Positions 36,924 through 46,713 are shown, counted from the first letter of the stretch. The stretch: DNA of 64,000 bases from M30B80 sp965656935 (GCA_965656935.1 CBFHMG010000007.1:58265-122264), one strand, 5' to 3'. Notes: a model not told the origin generated them from the sequence alone. Translations and numbers: made by a program.

Positions 36924-38750
36924 TTCTTCTTCCGCCATCTGGCGGTGCCACATCGAGGCGTAGCGCCCCCCGCGGGTCAAAAGCGCGTCATGGGTGCCAT
37001 GCTCCACGATCTCGCCTGCCTCCAGCACGATGATCTGGTCGGCTTCAACCACGGTTGAGAGGCGATGCGCGATGGTGATCACACTGCGCCCCTCGCCCAT
37101 CATCTTCAACTCGCCCTGAATATCGCGCTCGGTCTCGGTATCAAGTGCCGAGGTCGCCTCGTCCAGCAGCAGGATCGGCGGGTCCTTGAGCAAGGTGCGC
37201 GCGATGCCCACGCGCTGTTTCTCGCCCCCCGATAGCTTCAAGCCGCGCTCGCCCACAGTGGTTTCATAGCCCTCGGGCAGCGCCAGAATGAAGTCATGGA
37301 TTTTTGCGGCTTTCGCGGCGGCCTCAATCTCGGCGAAGCTGGCCTCGGGCCGACCATAGGCGATATTGTAGCGGATCGTGTCATTGAACAGCACCGTGTC
37401 CTGCGGCACGACGCCGATGCGCGCATGCAGGCTTTCTTGGGTGACATCGCGCAGGTCCTGCCCGTCAATGCTGACAGCGCCCCCTTCGACATCATAGAAG
37501 CGGAACAACAGCCGCCCGATCGTGGATTTGCCCGAGCCAGACGGCCCCACCAAAGCCACCGTTTCACCCGGTGCCACGCGGAAGCTGACCCCTTTCAGGA
37601 TGGGCCGCGCGGGATCATAGGAAAAGCGCACATCGTCAAAGCGGACCTCGCCGCCCTTTACCTCCAGCGGCTGCGCTGTGGCGCGGTCCTGCACATCGGC
37701 GGGCTGTTCCAGAAGGGTGAACATCTCGCCCATATCGACCAGCGCCTGCCGTATCTCGCGATAGACCGTGCCCAGAAAATTCAACGGCATGGTGATCTGG
37801 ATCATATAGGCATTGACCATGACGAAATCGCCCACGGTCAGCGTGCCGTCATTGACCCCGATCGCAGCCATCACCATCACGATCACCAGACCTGTGGTGA
37901 TGATCAGGGATTGACCGAAATTGAGGAAAGCGAGCGAATAATTGGTGCGGATCGCGGCGTCTTCATAGAGCTCCATCGCACTGTCATAACGCGCAGCTTC
38001 GCGTCGTTCGGCCCCGAAATATTTCACGGTTTCGAAATTCAGCAAGCTGTCCACGGCCTTCTGGTTCGCATCCGTGTCCTGATCATTCATTTCCTTGCGG
38101 ATTTTCACGCGCCATTCGGTGACCTTGAAGGTGAACCAGACATAGAGCGTGATCGTGACAGTTAGAACCAGCAAGTAATTGATATCAAACACCAATGCGA
38201 GGATGATCCCCGTCATGGCCAGCTCCAGTATCAGCGGCCCGACCGAAAACAGCATAAAGCGCAGCAAGAAATCCACGCCTTTCACACCGCGCTCGATAAT
38301 ACGGCTGAGCCCGCCTGTTTTGCGCGTGATGTGAAAGCGCAGCGACAGCGCATGGATATGCTGGAAGGTTTGAAGCGCGATCATCCGCAAGGCGCGTTGG
38401 CCAACCTTGGCGAATACCGCATCGCGCAATTGCTGAAAGCCCACATTGCCCGCGCGGGCCAGACCATAGACAACCGTCAGGCCAACCGCCCCCATTCCGA
38501 GCGCCCAAGCAGGGTTCGCCCCCACATCGCCCGAGAGCGTATCAACCGCCGCCTTATAGAGAAACGGCGTGCCAACCGCGATCACTTTGGCCAGAAACAA
38601 CATGGCCAGCGCGATCACCACGCGCTGCTTCACCCAAGGCTGATCCTCGGGCCAGAGATAGGGGGCAACGCGGCGCATTGTGCGCCAGCCAGAACGGCGC
38701 TCTTCGGCGGCTTGATCGGCAGAAGAGAGATCAGTGGTATCGGCTGGCAT
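36912..38750 (-). CDS. Atm1-type ABC exporter (heavy-metal/glutathione-sulfur type)
   Basis: Half-size ABC exporter of the Atm1/ABCB7 group, which moves glutathione-linked sulfur or metal conjugates. 612 residues: six-helix transmembrane domain (about 40-330) with the characteristic start WRTMRRVAPYLWPE, then a nucleotide-binding domain with Walker A GPSGSGKST, signature LSGGEKQRVGIAR, Walker B ILLLDEATSALD and H-loop IAHRLSTV. A near-palindrome precedes the gene (38774-38786). Confidence 0.93.
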   Translation of the reverse strand: MPADTTDLSSADQAAEERRSGWRTMRRVAPYLWPEDQPWVKQRVVIALAMLFLAKVIAVGTPFLYKAAVDTLSGDVGANPAWALGMGAVGLTVVYGLARAGNVGFQQLRDAVFAKVGQRALRMIALQTFQHIHALSLRFHITRKTGGLSRIIERGVKGVDFLLRFMLFSVGPLILELAMTGIILALVFDINYLLVLTVTITLYVWFTFKVTEWRVKIRKEMNDQDTDANQKAVDSLLNFETVKYFGAERREAARYDSAMELYEDAAIRTNYSLAFLNFGQSLIITTGLVIVMVMAAIGVNDGTLTVGDFVMVNAYMIQITMPLNFLGTVYREIRQALVDMGEMFTLLEQPADVQDRATAQPLEVKGGEVRFDDVRFSYDPARPILKGVSFRVAPGETVALVGPSGSGKSTIGRLLFRFYDVEGGAVSIDGQDLRDVTQESLHARIGVVPQDTVLFNDTIRYNIAYGRPEASFAEIEAAAKAAKIHDFILALPEGYETTVGERGLKLSGGEKQRVGIARTLLKDPPILLLDEATSALDTETERDIQGELKMMGEGRSVITIAHRLSTVVEADQIIVLEAGEIVEHGTHDALLTRGGRYASMWHRQMAEEEDAA

Positions 38751-38773
38751 GAAATGGTCCTGCGGGCAAATGA

Positions 38774-38794
38774 GTTACCGCGTAACCTAGTTAC
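38774..38794. promoter_or_regulatory. GTTAC/GTAAC inverted repeat upstream of the Atm1-type gene
   Basis: GTTAC-CGC-GTAAC (38774-38786) followed by a third arm GTTAC (38790-38794), 24 to 44 bp upstream of the start codon. Possible operator; no regulator is identified. Confidence 0.35.
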
Positions 38795-38855
38795 CCGATG
38801 CAGGAATAGCCAGCCAAGCACGGCGCTTTTCAGGGCGCCGCGCCAATCTGTCTGC

Positions 38856-38887
38856 CTTACTCGGTATCGGGCTTACTCGGTATCGGG
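38856..38887. repeat. Tandem 16-bp duplication at the LysM gene stop
   Basis: CTTACTCGGTATCGGG occurs twice head to tail, at 38856-38871 and 38872-38887. The copy inside the gene encodes the last residues PDTE and the stop of the minus-strand LysM gene; the second copy repeats these beyond the stop. The unit is not a multiple of three. Confidence 0.9.
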
Positions 38888-40501
38888 GATCAAAAAGATC
38901 TGACCAGGATAGATCAGGTCAGGATCAACGATCAGATCGCGATTGGCCTCAAAGACCTGAACATAGCGGATCGGATCGCCCAATTCCTCGCGCGCGATGG
39001 CCCAAAGAGTGAAGCCTGCCTGCACCGTCACCACACGGGCGCGCGGCTCGGTGGTTGCGCCTTCAGTGCCCTCAGCGGCATCCGTTGCGGCGGTTTCTGT
39101 CGCTTCCTCAGCAGCGGTGTCAGTCGCCGTGTCCTCGGTTGCGGTGGTCACTGCCTCCGCTGCCTCCTCGGCAACGTCTTCAACAGCGGTGGTGACTGTC
39201 TCCGCTGCGGCCTCGGCTGCATCTTCAACACCTGTCTCTACCGCTTCGGCCACGGCGTTTGCATCTGCTGTCTCGGCGGCTGTGTCGGCCTGTGTATCAG
39301 CAGAGGGCGCAGCGTCTGGCATGGCTTCTTCTGTAGTGTCTGCCATATCCGTCGTGGTTGCGCTTTCCTCAGCAGCGGCGGCAGCTTGCGCGGCCACGGC
39401 TGCAACCAGTTCAGGCTCGGCCCGTTGGAACGGCGTCTCAAGGCGCGATGTCACCGCGCCCTGCGCATCCAGCCCATCAAGGCGCAAGGTGAAATTGCCA
39501 GGTGCGATGCCCGTCAGGCTTGCCTCCCAAGCCCCTGCGCTTGTCACTTCGACCAATTCGATCGCTTCATTATCGATATAGATTTGCACCTGCTCGTTCG
39601 GCACAGACCGCCCCGAGAGCAGCACCTCACCCTCGGCCCCATAGGAGATCACATCAAGCGAGACCTGACTGACCTCAGGGCCTGCCTCCTCACCGCGCTG
39701 GACGACTTGCGCGCCATCGGCATCGGCAATCACGATTGTGGGCTGCGCAGGCGCTGTTTCAGTGCTGGTATCGGCAGTGGTATCGGCAGTGGTATCGGTT
39801 GTCGCGACCTCAACGGCAGCGTCATCGCTGGCCGCCGCAGGCGCGGCTTCAATGGCCGAGACCATCACGGTCTGGAGACCCGCAAGCGGCGTTCCATCTT
39901 CGCTGACACCCTCAAGCGAAAGCGCGCGCGCCTCGTCTGACGGGGGGAGTGTTGCGAATAGAACGAAATTGCCGCCTGCATCAGCGGTATCAGAGGCGAC
40001 TTCTTCACCATCCAGCATCAGGCGAACCAGCGTATTGGCAGCCGCCTGCCCCGCGATCACGGTGCCGCCTTGGGGATCGATGCGCACAACATCCAGAACA
40101 GGCTCATCACCCGTGGCAGTGGCGGCGTCATCGACCAGCACGTCGAGAGCGGCAGACGCGCCCTCCTCGCCCTCGATCTCGACCTCGGCCAAATCGGCTT
40201 CAGGCGCGGCTTCGGATGTATCAGCGCTTTCTGAGGCAGCGCCGTCAGTGGCCGCATCTTCAGCTTCGGCCATCTCTTCTGCCATATCAGCGCCAGCACC
40301 CTCTGCGGCAGTCTCCGTCGAGGTCTCGGCATCGCTGCCTGAGATTTCACCCTCGGCCTCTTGCGCAATATCGGCCTCTGCGTCGCTGTTGTTTTGCGTA
40401 GATTGCCAACCAAAAAAGCCAGCCACACCGAGAGCGACCACAATCAGCCCTGCCCCCAAGGCCCCAAAACCACCGCCCGTACTGCCTGCGCCTTCGCTCA
40501 T
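38873..40501 (-). CDS. Acidic LysM-domain envelope protein
   Basis: 542 residues. One N-terminal helix (about 17-32) anchors it; then come a long Ala/Glu/Thr/Asp-rich low-complexity stretch (about 35-110), Ig-like repeats (VRIDPQGGTVIAGQAAANT and LSGRSVPNEQVQIYID), a second low-complexity Ala/Thr/Glu region (about 375-485), and a C-terminal LysM domain (VQAGFTLWAIAREELGD to YPGQIFLIPD) that binds peptidoglycan. Architecture seen: membrane anchor, spacer, wall-binding end. Function unknown, probably envelope integrity. The stop lies in a 16-bp tandem duplication. Confidence 0.88.
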   Translation of the reverse strand: MSEGAGSTGGGFGALGAGLIVVALGVAGFFGWQSTQNNSDAEADIAQEAEGEISGSDAETSTETAAEGAGADMAEEMAEAEDAATDGAASESADTSEAAPEADLAEVEIEGEEGASAALDVLVDDAATATGDEPVLDVVRIDPQGGTVIAGQAAANTLVRLMLDGEEVASDTADAGGNFVLFATLPPSDEARALSLEGVSEDGTPLAGLQTVMVSAIEAAPAAASDDAAVEVATTDTTADTTADTSTETAPAQPTIVIADADGAQVVQRGEEAGPEVSQVSLDVISYGAEGEVLLSGRSVPNEQVQIYIDNEAIELVEVTSAGAWEASLTGIAPGNFTLRLDGLDAQGAVTSRLETPFQRAEPELVAAVAAQAAAAAEESATTTDMADTTEEAMPDAAPSADTQADTAAETADANAVAEAVETGVEDAAEAAAETVTTAVEDVAEEAAEAVTTATEDTATDTAAEEATETAATDAAEGTEGATTEPRARVVTVQAGFTLWAIAREELGDPIRYVQVFEANRDLIVDPDLIYPGQIFLIPDTE

Positions 40502-40607
40502 CTCAAATCTCTTTCATTCCCAGTCATTCAAAAAGCATAAACGAACTTGTGATGACTGTCACAACCCCGCTATCAAAGTGTTAACTAAATCATTTTGGAC
40601 ATTTTTT

Positions 40608-41159
40608 ATGACCCAATTTTCAGTTTGCGTATTTTGCGGTGCCCGTTCAGGCAAACGTGCAACATATGAGGCAACGGCGCAGGCGCTTGGCGCGGCTTTG
40701 GCCGGCGCTGATATGCGGCTGGTCTATGGGGCGGGCGATGTGGGCTTGATGGGCACGGTTGCCCGCGCCACAGCACAAGCAGGCGGCGCGACCTTCGGGG
40801 TGATCCCCACCCATCTTCTGGAATGGGAGGTCGGCAAACGCGACCTGACGCAATTCATCGTCACCGAGACAATGCATGAGCGCAAAAAGGTCATGTTCAT
40901 GAATTGCGATGCGATCGTGGTCCTGCCCGGAGGGGCTGGCAGTCTGGACGAGTTTTTCGAGGTGCTGACATGGCGGCAATTGGGTCTGCATGAAAAGCCG
41001 ATTTATCTCCTGAATACAGATAATTACTGGTCAAAGCTCACCGATCTTCTTGATCATGTCGTGACCGAGGGTTTTGCCGATAGCTCGGTGCTGGATTTCA
41101 TCCAGACCATCGATACCGTGCCCGCCCTTATGGCTGCACTGGAGGCGGCGCGCGCCTGA
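40608..41159 (+). CDS. LOG family protein (nucleotide 5'-monophosphate nucleosidase)
   Basis: LOG-type Rossmann protein (TIGR00730), which removes the base from cytokinin-like or other nucleoside 5'-monophosphates. 183 residues with CVFCGARSGK near the start, GAGDVGLMGTVA, and the signature PGGAGSLDEFFEVLTWRQLG. Start at ATG 40608. Its 3' end overlaps the convergent RarD gene by 32 bp. Confidence 0.93.
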   Translation: MTQFSVCVFCGARSGKRATYEATAQALGAALAGADMRLVYGAGDVGLMGTVARATAQAGGATFGVIPTHLLEWEVGKRDLTQFIVTETMHERKKVMFMNCDAIVVLPGGAGSLDEFFEVLTWRQLGLHEKPIYLLNTDNYWSKLTDLLDHVVTEGFADSSVLDFIQTIDTVPALMAALEAARA

Positions 41160-42009
41160 GCGTGGCCCATGAATAAAGCGCCAAAGCCACCCAGATGATG
41201 GGGAAGGCTATGGCATGCCAAAGGGTGATGGCCTCTCCGAACAGCACCACCGCGACGAAGAATTGCAAGCTGGGGTTGAGATATTGCACCAAGCCCAAAG
41301 TCGAGAGCGAGGCGCGCTTGGCGGCATAAGAGAACATGATCAACGGGACCGCTGTCATCGGCCCTGCCAAGACCAGCAGGATCGAGAGCCAAAGGTCATG
41401 GCCAAACACCCCCGCATCCGCACCCAACCAGATCAGATAGGCCACGGCGATGGGGGTCAGCACCAACACTTCCGCCGTGACCGAGACCACGGGGCCTGCA
41501 TCCACCCAACGTTTCAGCAGGCCATAAATGCCGAAGGTCACCGCCAATATCAGCGAAATCCACGGGGCCACGCCCAAGCCCGCCGTCAGGATCACCACGG
41601 CAAGGGCAGCAAGCCCCACAGCGGCCAATTGCGGCTTGGACAGGCGTTCGCGCAGAACGATCCCGCCAAGGGCCACGGCAACCAGGGGGAAGATGTAATA
41701 GCCAAGCGAGCTTTCGACCACGCGGCCCACTTGCACCGAGAAGATGAAGAAAAACCAATTGCATGAAATCATCGCCGCCGCCGCAAAGACCAAAGCGAAT
41801 TTGCGGCTGCCTGATAGGGCAATTCGGGTCTCGGCCAAACGGGTTTGCAGCGCCAGCACAATGCCAAAAACCACAAGCGACCAGACCGTGCGATGCGCCA
41901 GCACCTCCAAGGGTGGGACATCGGCCAAAAGCCTGTAGAACAGCGCCGAAAGGCCCCAGATACTACAGGCCCCCACCATGGCCAAAACGCCTTTGCCCGA
42001 CTCAGTCAT
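41128..42009 (-). CDS. rarD: EamA-family transporter RarD
   Basis: Drug/metabolite transporter superfamily member, about 10 helices in two EamA repeats, 293 residues. The opening GVLAMVGACSIWGLSALFYRLL and ALFYRLLADVPPLEVLAHRTVWS are characteristic of RarD. Start placed at MTESGKGV. Substrate unknown. Its last 32 bp overlap the 3' end of the convergent LOG gene. Confidence 0.9.
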   Translation of the reverse strand: MTESGKGVLAMVGACSIWGLSALFYRLLADVPPLEVLAHRTVWSLVVFGIVLALQTRLAETRIALSGSRKFALVFAAAAMISCNWFFFIFSVQVGRVVESSLGYYIFPLVAVALGGIVLRERLSKPQLAAVGLAALAVVILTAGLGVAPWISLILAVTFGIYGLLKRWVDAGPVVSVTAEVLVLTPIAVAYLIWLGADAGVFGHDLWLSILLVLAGPMTAVPLIMFSYAAKRASLSTLGLVQYLNPSLQFFVAVVLFGEAITLWHAIAFPIIWVALALYSWATLRRAPPPVQP

Positions 42010-42100
42010 TCTTGGCCTTTCCCTTTGCCCCACACGACCCGCCTGCCCCCGCAGCGTCAAGGGGTCATGGCCCGACAGGCCCAAGTCCGTAACGCAAAAC

Positions 42101-42119
42101 GGCCCCCGCTTTGGGGGCC
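42101..42119 (-). terminator. Terminator downstream of sodB
   Basis: Stem GGCCCCC/GGGGGCC with 5-nt loop, followed on the minus strand by GTTTTGCG. It lies 27 bp past the sodB stop and upstream of rarD. Confidence 0.75.
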
Positions 42120-42145
42120 GCTTCATTCGGTCTGGTGAAAAAGGC

Positions 42146-42751
42146 TCAGGCGCTCAGACGCGCGGCCACATTTTCCCAATTCACGAGGTTGTTCAGGAAG
42201 TTATCCAGATAGGCAGGGCGCTTGTTGCGGAAATCGATGTAATAGGAATGCTCCCAAACATCGCAACCGAGCAGCGCGGTCTGACCAAAGCAGAGCGGGT
42301 TCACGCCATTCTCGGTCTTGGTGACCTTCAGGCCGCCATCGCTATCCTTGACCAACCAGCACCAGCCCGAGCCGAACTGGCCCGCGCCTGCGGCTGCAAA
42401 CTCGGATTTGAACGCATCGACCGAGCCGAAGCTATCGGTAATCGCGGCCTCAAGCTCGCTTGGCATGGTGTCGCCCAAGGGGCCCATCATTTCCCAGAAC
42501 TGCATATGGTTCCAATGCTGCGAGGCATTGTTGAAGATGCCGTTTTGCGCAACCGAACCTGCTGCATAGGTGCCGGTGATGATCTCTTCGAGGGATTTAC
42601 CCTCCCACTCGGTGCCCGCGATCAGCTTATTGCCGTTATCGACATAGGCTTTGTGGTGAATATCATGGTGATATTCAAAGGTTTCAGCAGACATGCCTTT
42701 GCCGGCAAGTGCGTCATGAGCATAGGGAAGATCGGGAAGTTCAAAAGCCAT
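42146..42751 (-). CDS. sodB: Superoxide dismutase, Fe/Mn family
   Basis: Cytosolic superoxide dismutase, 201 residues. Metal ligands are visible: His in ETFEYHHDIHHKAY, His in ASQHWNHMQF, and Asp/His in GCDVWEHSYYIDFRNKRP. The GSGWCWLV block fits the iron type. Start at MAFELPDLPYAHDAL; a longer reading upstream lacks family similarity. Downstream hairpin at 42101-42119. It is near, but not in, the sarcosine oxidase operon, whose activity makes hydrogen peroxide. Confidence 0.96.
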   Translation of the reverse strand: MAFELPDLPYAHDALAGKGMSAETFEYHHDIHHKAYVDNGNKLIAGTEWEGKSLEEIITGTYAAGSVAQNGIFNNASQHWNHMQFWEMMGPLGDTMPSELEAAITDSFGSVDAFKSEFAAAGAGQFGSGWCWLVKDSDGGLKVTKTENGVNPLCFGQTALLGCDVWEHSYYIDFRNKRPAYLDNFLNNLVNWENVAARLSA

Positions 42752-42831
42752 TTCGACGGCCCCCTCTGATGTTTGCGGTTTCTTTGAGAGACAAATGGAG
42801 GCCAAGCCCCCCAAAGGTCAAGGCTTGACCC

Positions 42832-43401
42832 TCAGAAATACCCGACTTCACCGCCCTCTTTCGCGCTCATGGCCAGCAAATCGAAAACATATTGCGCCAC
42901 CGAGCGGAAACAGATCAGGCGGATGCTGTCCTCGCCCTCGATCCAGAAGGCAGCCGCCACCTGCGCCAGCCGCGAGCGGCGCAGCTCGCCCTCCTGCAAC
43001 GCCTCGGGGTGCAGATCGGCAGGCGTGACCTTAGCCAGTGCTTCACGTGCGCCCTGCCCCTCAATGGCAAAGATCGCGCGGGCATCCGAGACATTGACCA
43101 CCAGATGATGGATGGTTTTCAGCTTGCTCGCCAGATCAGCCTCCAGCTTGGGGGCCTGCGCATGGGGGCAAAGGATCAGCAGCTCATCCGGAGACATCCA
43201 CGCCACGGCAAAATCGCCCTCACGCTCGATACCACGCTGTGCGGGCATTCCCAGCCCCGTCAGCGCCTTGAGCGCGCTGGCCAGCTTTTTATCCGAGAGA
43301 TCGGCGCGAAGGGTGATCATGCCCTGCAAGCCAAGCTCGCGGACCGTGACAGGGCCCGCGCTTGCGGCCTCGTTCAATGCGGAAATAGCCAGTTCAGACA
43401 T
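42832..43401 (-). CDS. soxG: Sarcosine oxidase gamma subunit
   Basis: Gamma subunit of heterotetrameric sarcosine oxidase, 189 residues, with a GcvT-like fold seen in LQGMITLRADLSDKKLASAL, AWMSPDELLILCP and SDARAIFAIEGQGARE. It is the last gene of soxBDAG; its ATG overlaps the soxA stop region by 8 bp. The gamma chain stabilises the alpha-beta-delta complex. Confidence 0.93.
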   Translation of the reverse strand: MSELAISALNEAASAGPVTVRELGLQGMITLRADLSDKKLASALKALTGLGMPAQRGIEREGDFAVAWMSPDELLILCPHAQAPKLEADLASKLKTIHHLVVNVSDARAIFAIEGQGAREALAKVTPADLHPEALQEGELRRSRLAQVAAAFWIEGEDSIRLICFRSVAQYVFDLLAMSAKEGGEVGYF

Positions 43402-46396
43402 TCTGCTTCTCCCCTTCGGGATCAAAGAAAACAGGATTGACGATTTTGGCCTTGCAGCGACCGCCATCCAATTGGGTGAACTCCAGCACCTCGCCCATAC
43501 GGTCAGGGCCATGCAGCACCAGCCCCATCGCGATGCCCTTATCAAGCGTTGGCGAATAATAGGTCGAGGTGACGCGGCCTTGGGTATTGCTTTGGCCATT
43601 GCCATTGGAACCATCGGCCACCGCATAAGCGCCATCTTGCAGAACCGAGCCATCCAATGTCTCGAGCCCAACAAGCTGCCAACGATCAGGGCTTGCCATA
43701 TGGCTGCGCTGCTGCGCGCGTTTGCCCAGATAATCGGTCTTTTTCTTGGAGATCGCCCAATCCAGCCCCAGATCCTGCGGGATCACGGTGCCATCGGTTT
43801 CGTCACCGATCATGATAAAGCCCTTTTCCGCGCGCATCACATGCAGGGCTTCGGTGCCATAAGGCGTGATGCCGAACTCCTTGCCCGCCTCTTGCAACGC
43901 ATCCCAGAAGGCACGGCCTTGGCTTGCGGGAATAGCGATCTCGAAGGACAACTCGCCCGAGAAGGAAATCCGGAAAATCCGCGCATCAAAGCCGCCGATC
44001 TTGGCCTCGATCCATGACATAAACTGCAAGGCCTCAGCCGAGATATCGGTGGAACAGCCAAGCTTTTCCAAGACCTTGCGCGCATTGGGACCTACAACGG
44101 CGACCTGCGCCCAAGCCTCGGTGACATTGGCGGTGTAGACCTTCCAATCCCACCATTCGCATTGCAGCCAATCTTCCATATGCCCATGGATATGATCGGC
44201 CCCGCCCGTGGTGGTGTGGACAAGGAAAGTTTCCTCATCAATGCGGGCGACAACGCCGTCATCCATCAAGAAGCCGTTTTCCGAACACATCAAACCATAG
44301 CGGCATTTGCCCGGTTTCAGGCTGCTCATCATATTGGTGTAGAGCATATCCATGAATTGGGCCGCATCGGGGCCTTTGACGATGATCTTGCCAAGGGTCG
44401 AGGCATCAAGCACCCCGAGCGAGCCGCGGGTCGCCAAAATCTCACGATTGACCGCATCGCGGTGGCTCTCGCCCGTGCGTGGGAAGCAATAGGGACGCCG
44501 CCAATATCCGACAGGTTCCCAATGGGCGCCCTGTTCGGCATGCCAGTCATGGATCGGAGTGCGGCGCAGAGGCTGGAAAATCTCGCCGCGCGCCTCGCCA
44601 CCAATCGAGCCCATGGAGATCGGGGTATAAGGCGGGCGGAACGTGGTGGTGCCGACCTGCGGAATCTCGGAATTCAGCGCATCAGCAAGTGTCGCCAATC
44701 CGTTGATATTGCTCAACTTACCCTGATCGGTCGCCATTCCGATCGTGGTGTAGCGCTTGGTGTGCTCGACGCTTTCATAGCCCTCACGCGCGGCAAGCTG
44801 TACATCGGCCACCTTGACGTCATTTTGATAATCGAGCCACATTTTCATGCGTTTCTCTACGGGCGCGCCTTGCGGCATGATCCAGACGGGCAGCATCGGC
44901 TCCTCCGCCATATCATTGGCCGAGGGCGCGGAGCCGCCTGCTGTGCTGCCAAGCGCATCTTGGGCCGCGCGCAGGCCATCGGCCAGCACGGCCGAGGGTG
45001 CGAAGGCCCCATTTGCGGCCCCTGCCGCCATCACGAAACCCGCGCCATCATGCGAGAGCGGCGCGCGGGCGGGATCGGGGCGGAAACAGGCATGATCCTC
45101 ATCCCAGAGCAGTTTGCCCCCGCAATGGGACCAAAGATGCACCACGGGCGACCAGCCGCCCGACATGGCCACAGCCTCGCAAGCGATTTCCTCGGTCACG
45201 GCCCCCTCGCCTGCCTGCGCGCAAAGCGTGACACCCGTGACCCGCTTGCCGCCTTTCACAGCCGCAATGGCGGTGCCTGTTTTGACAGAAATGCCCAGAT
45301 TGCGCGCCAGTTGCGGCAGGATACCATTGGCTTGCGGACGCGCATCAATGATGAGGGGCACAGAAAGCCCCGCCTCGACCAAGGCAATCGCTGTGCGATA
45401 GGCATCATCATTATTGGTGACAACCACCGTGCGATCGCCTGCCGAGACGCCGTAATTCACCACGTAATCGCGCAAGGAGGCGGCCAGCATCACACCTGGG
45501 ATGTCATTGCCAACAAAGGATAAGGGCCGCTCGATCGCGCCTGTTGCGGTGATCACGCGGGCCGCACGAATGCGCCAGAGGCGGTGGCGCGGGGCATCAC
45601 GCTCGGGCTGGTGATCGCCGATCCGCTCATAGGCCAGCACATAGCCGTGGTCGTAGACACCTGCGCCCATGGTGCGGGTGCGCAAGCGCACATTGGGCAT
45701 GGCCTCCAGCGCGGCCAAGCTCTCACTGATCCAATCATCGGCGGGTTTGCCCGCGATCTCGACGCCATCAACAGGCGCGCGGCCACCCCAATGGGCGGTT
45801 TGCTCGATCACAAGCACGCGTTTGCCCGATTTGCCTGCCGCCAAAGCCGCCTGCAAACCCGCAATACCGCCCCCGATGACCAGCAGATCAACATGGGCAT
45901 AGAAATGCTCATAACGGTCAGCATCCCGCGCTTTTGGCGCGCGGCCAAGCCCTGCGGAATGGCGGATGATCGGCTCGAATACATGTTTCCAGAACGGGCG
46001 CGGCCACATGAAGGTCTTGTAATAGAAACCCGCCGAGAGGAAGCGCGCGGCGTAGTTATTGACGATGCCGATATCATATTCGAGGCTTGGCCAATGGTTC
46101 TGGCTTTGGGCGGCCAGCCCGTCGAACAGTTCAGTCGTGGTGGCGCGCTGGTTCGGCTCGAATTTCGCGCCTTCGCCCAAATTCATCAGGGCATTCGGCT
46201 CCTCCGCGCCAGAGGCCACAAGCCCGCGCGGACGGTGATATTTGAAGGAGCGGCCCAAAAGCATCTGGTTTTCAGCCAGAAGCGCCGAGGCCAGCGTATC
46301 GCCGGCAAAGCCCTTGAGGCGTTTGCCATTGAAGGTGAAACTCATCTGTTTCGTGCGGTCGATCAGACGACCGCCGCGTGCAAGACGGGTGCTCAT
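43394..46396 (-). CDS. soxA: Sarcosine oxidase alpha subunit
   Basis: Large subunit, 1000 residues. An N-terminal 2Fe-2S-like/ferredoxin fold region (FNGKRLKGFAGDTLASALLA) is followed by an NAD-binding oxidoreductase fold (IGGGIAGLQAALAAGKSG) and a C-terminal folate-binding GcvT domain (about 600-1000) with RISFSGELSFEIAIP and GDETDGTVIPQDLGLDW. The complex oxidises sarcosine to glycine and passes formaldehyde to tetrahydrofolate, producing hydrogen peroxide. Start MSTRLARGGRLIDR. Confidence 0.96.
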   Translation of the reverse strand: MSTRLARGGRLIDRTKQMSFTFNGKRLKGFAGDTLASALLAENQMLLGRSFKYHRPRGLVASGAEEPNALMNLGEGAKFEPNQRATTTELFDGLAAQSQNHWPSLEYDIGIVNNYAARFLSAGFYYKTFMWPRPFWKHVFEPIIRHSAGLGRAPKARDADRYEHFYAHVDLLVIGGGIAGLQAALAAGKSGKRVLVIEQTAHWGGRAPVDGVEIAGKPADDWISESLAALEAMPNVRLRTRTMGAGVYDHGYVLAYERIGDHQPERDAPRHRLWRIRAARVITATGAIERPLSFVGNDIPGVMLAASLRDYVVNYGVSAGDRTVVVTNNDDAYRTAIALVEAGLSVPLIIDARPQANGILPQLARNLGISVKTGTAIAAVKGGKRVTGVTLCAQAGEGAVTEEIACEAVAMSGGWSPVVHLWSHCGGKLLWDEDHACFRPDPARAPLSHDGAGFVMAAGAANGAFAPSAVLADGLRAAQDALGSTAGGSAPSANDMAEEPMLPVWIMPQGAPVEKRMKMWLDYQNDVKVADVQLAAREGYESVEHTKRYTTIGMATDQGKLSNINGLATLADALNSEIPQVGTTTFRPPYTPISMGSIGGEARGEIFQPLRRTPIHDWHAEQGAHWEPVGYWRRPYCFPRTGESHRDAVNREILATRGSLGVLDASTLGKIIVKGPDAAQFMDMLYTNMMSSLKPGKCRYGLMCSENGFLMDDGVVARIDEETFLVHTTTGGADHIHGHMEDWLQCEWWDWKVYTANVTEAWAQVAVVGPNARKVLEKLGCSTDISAEALQFMSWIEAKIGGFDARIFRISFSGELSFEIAIPASQGRAFWDALQEAGKEFGITPYGTEALHVMRAEKGFIMIGDETDGTVIPQDLGLDWAISKKKTDYLGKRAQQRSHMASPDRWQLVGLETLDGSVLQDGAYAVADGSNGNGQSNTQGRVTSTYYSPTLDKGIAMGLVLHGPDRMGEVLEFTQLDGGRCKAKIVNPVFFDPEGEKQNV

Positions 46397-46713
46397 GCGG
46401 GGCTCCAGTCGGGTCGTTTGGCTTTGATTTTTGCAATGATCTCGGCGGGCGGCGCGGGGGTCTGGGCGGGATAGGTGCCAAAGACCTCCAAGCTCACGGT
46501 GCAGCGGGCGGCCAGAAACCACTTGCCGCAGCCATTCACATGGCGCCAACGCTCGAAATGCACGCCTTTGGCGTTTTCGCGCTGGAAGAGATAGGCCTCG
46601 AAATCCGCATCCGAACTGTCAGGGCCGAAGCGTTTGAGATGCGCCTCACCGCCAGGGGCGAGCTCGGTTTCCTCGGCGGCGATCCCGCAACAGGGGCAAG
46701 TCAGTAGGAGCAT
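46393..46713 (-). CDS. soxD: Sarcosine oxidase delta subunit
   Basis: Small zinc-binding subunit, 106 residues. Cys ligands in LTCPCCG and further Cys/His in RWRHVNGCGKWFLAARC match SoxD. It overlaps soxA by 4 bp and follows soxB by 73 bp. Confidence 0.94.
   Translation of the reverse strand: MLLLTCPCCGIAAEETELAPGGEAHLKRFGPDSSDADFEAYLFQRENAKGVHFERWRHVNGCGKWFLAARCTVSLEVFGTYPAQTPAPPAEIIAKIKAKRPDWSPA

Noticed and set aside
38998..40501. Long Ser/Val/Ala-rich plus-strand reading frames opposite the LysM gene
   Set aside because: They are shadows caused by the low-complexity Ala/Glu/Thr codons of the minus-strand gene.
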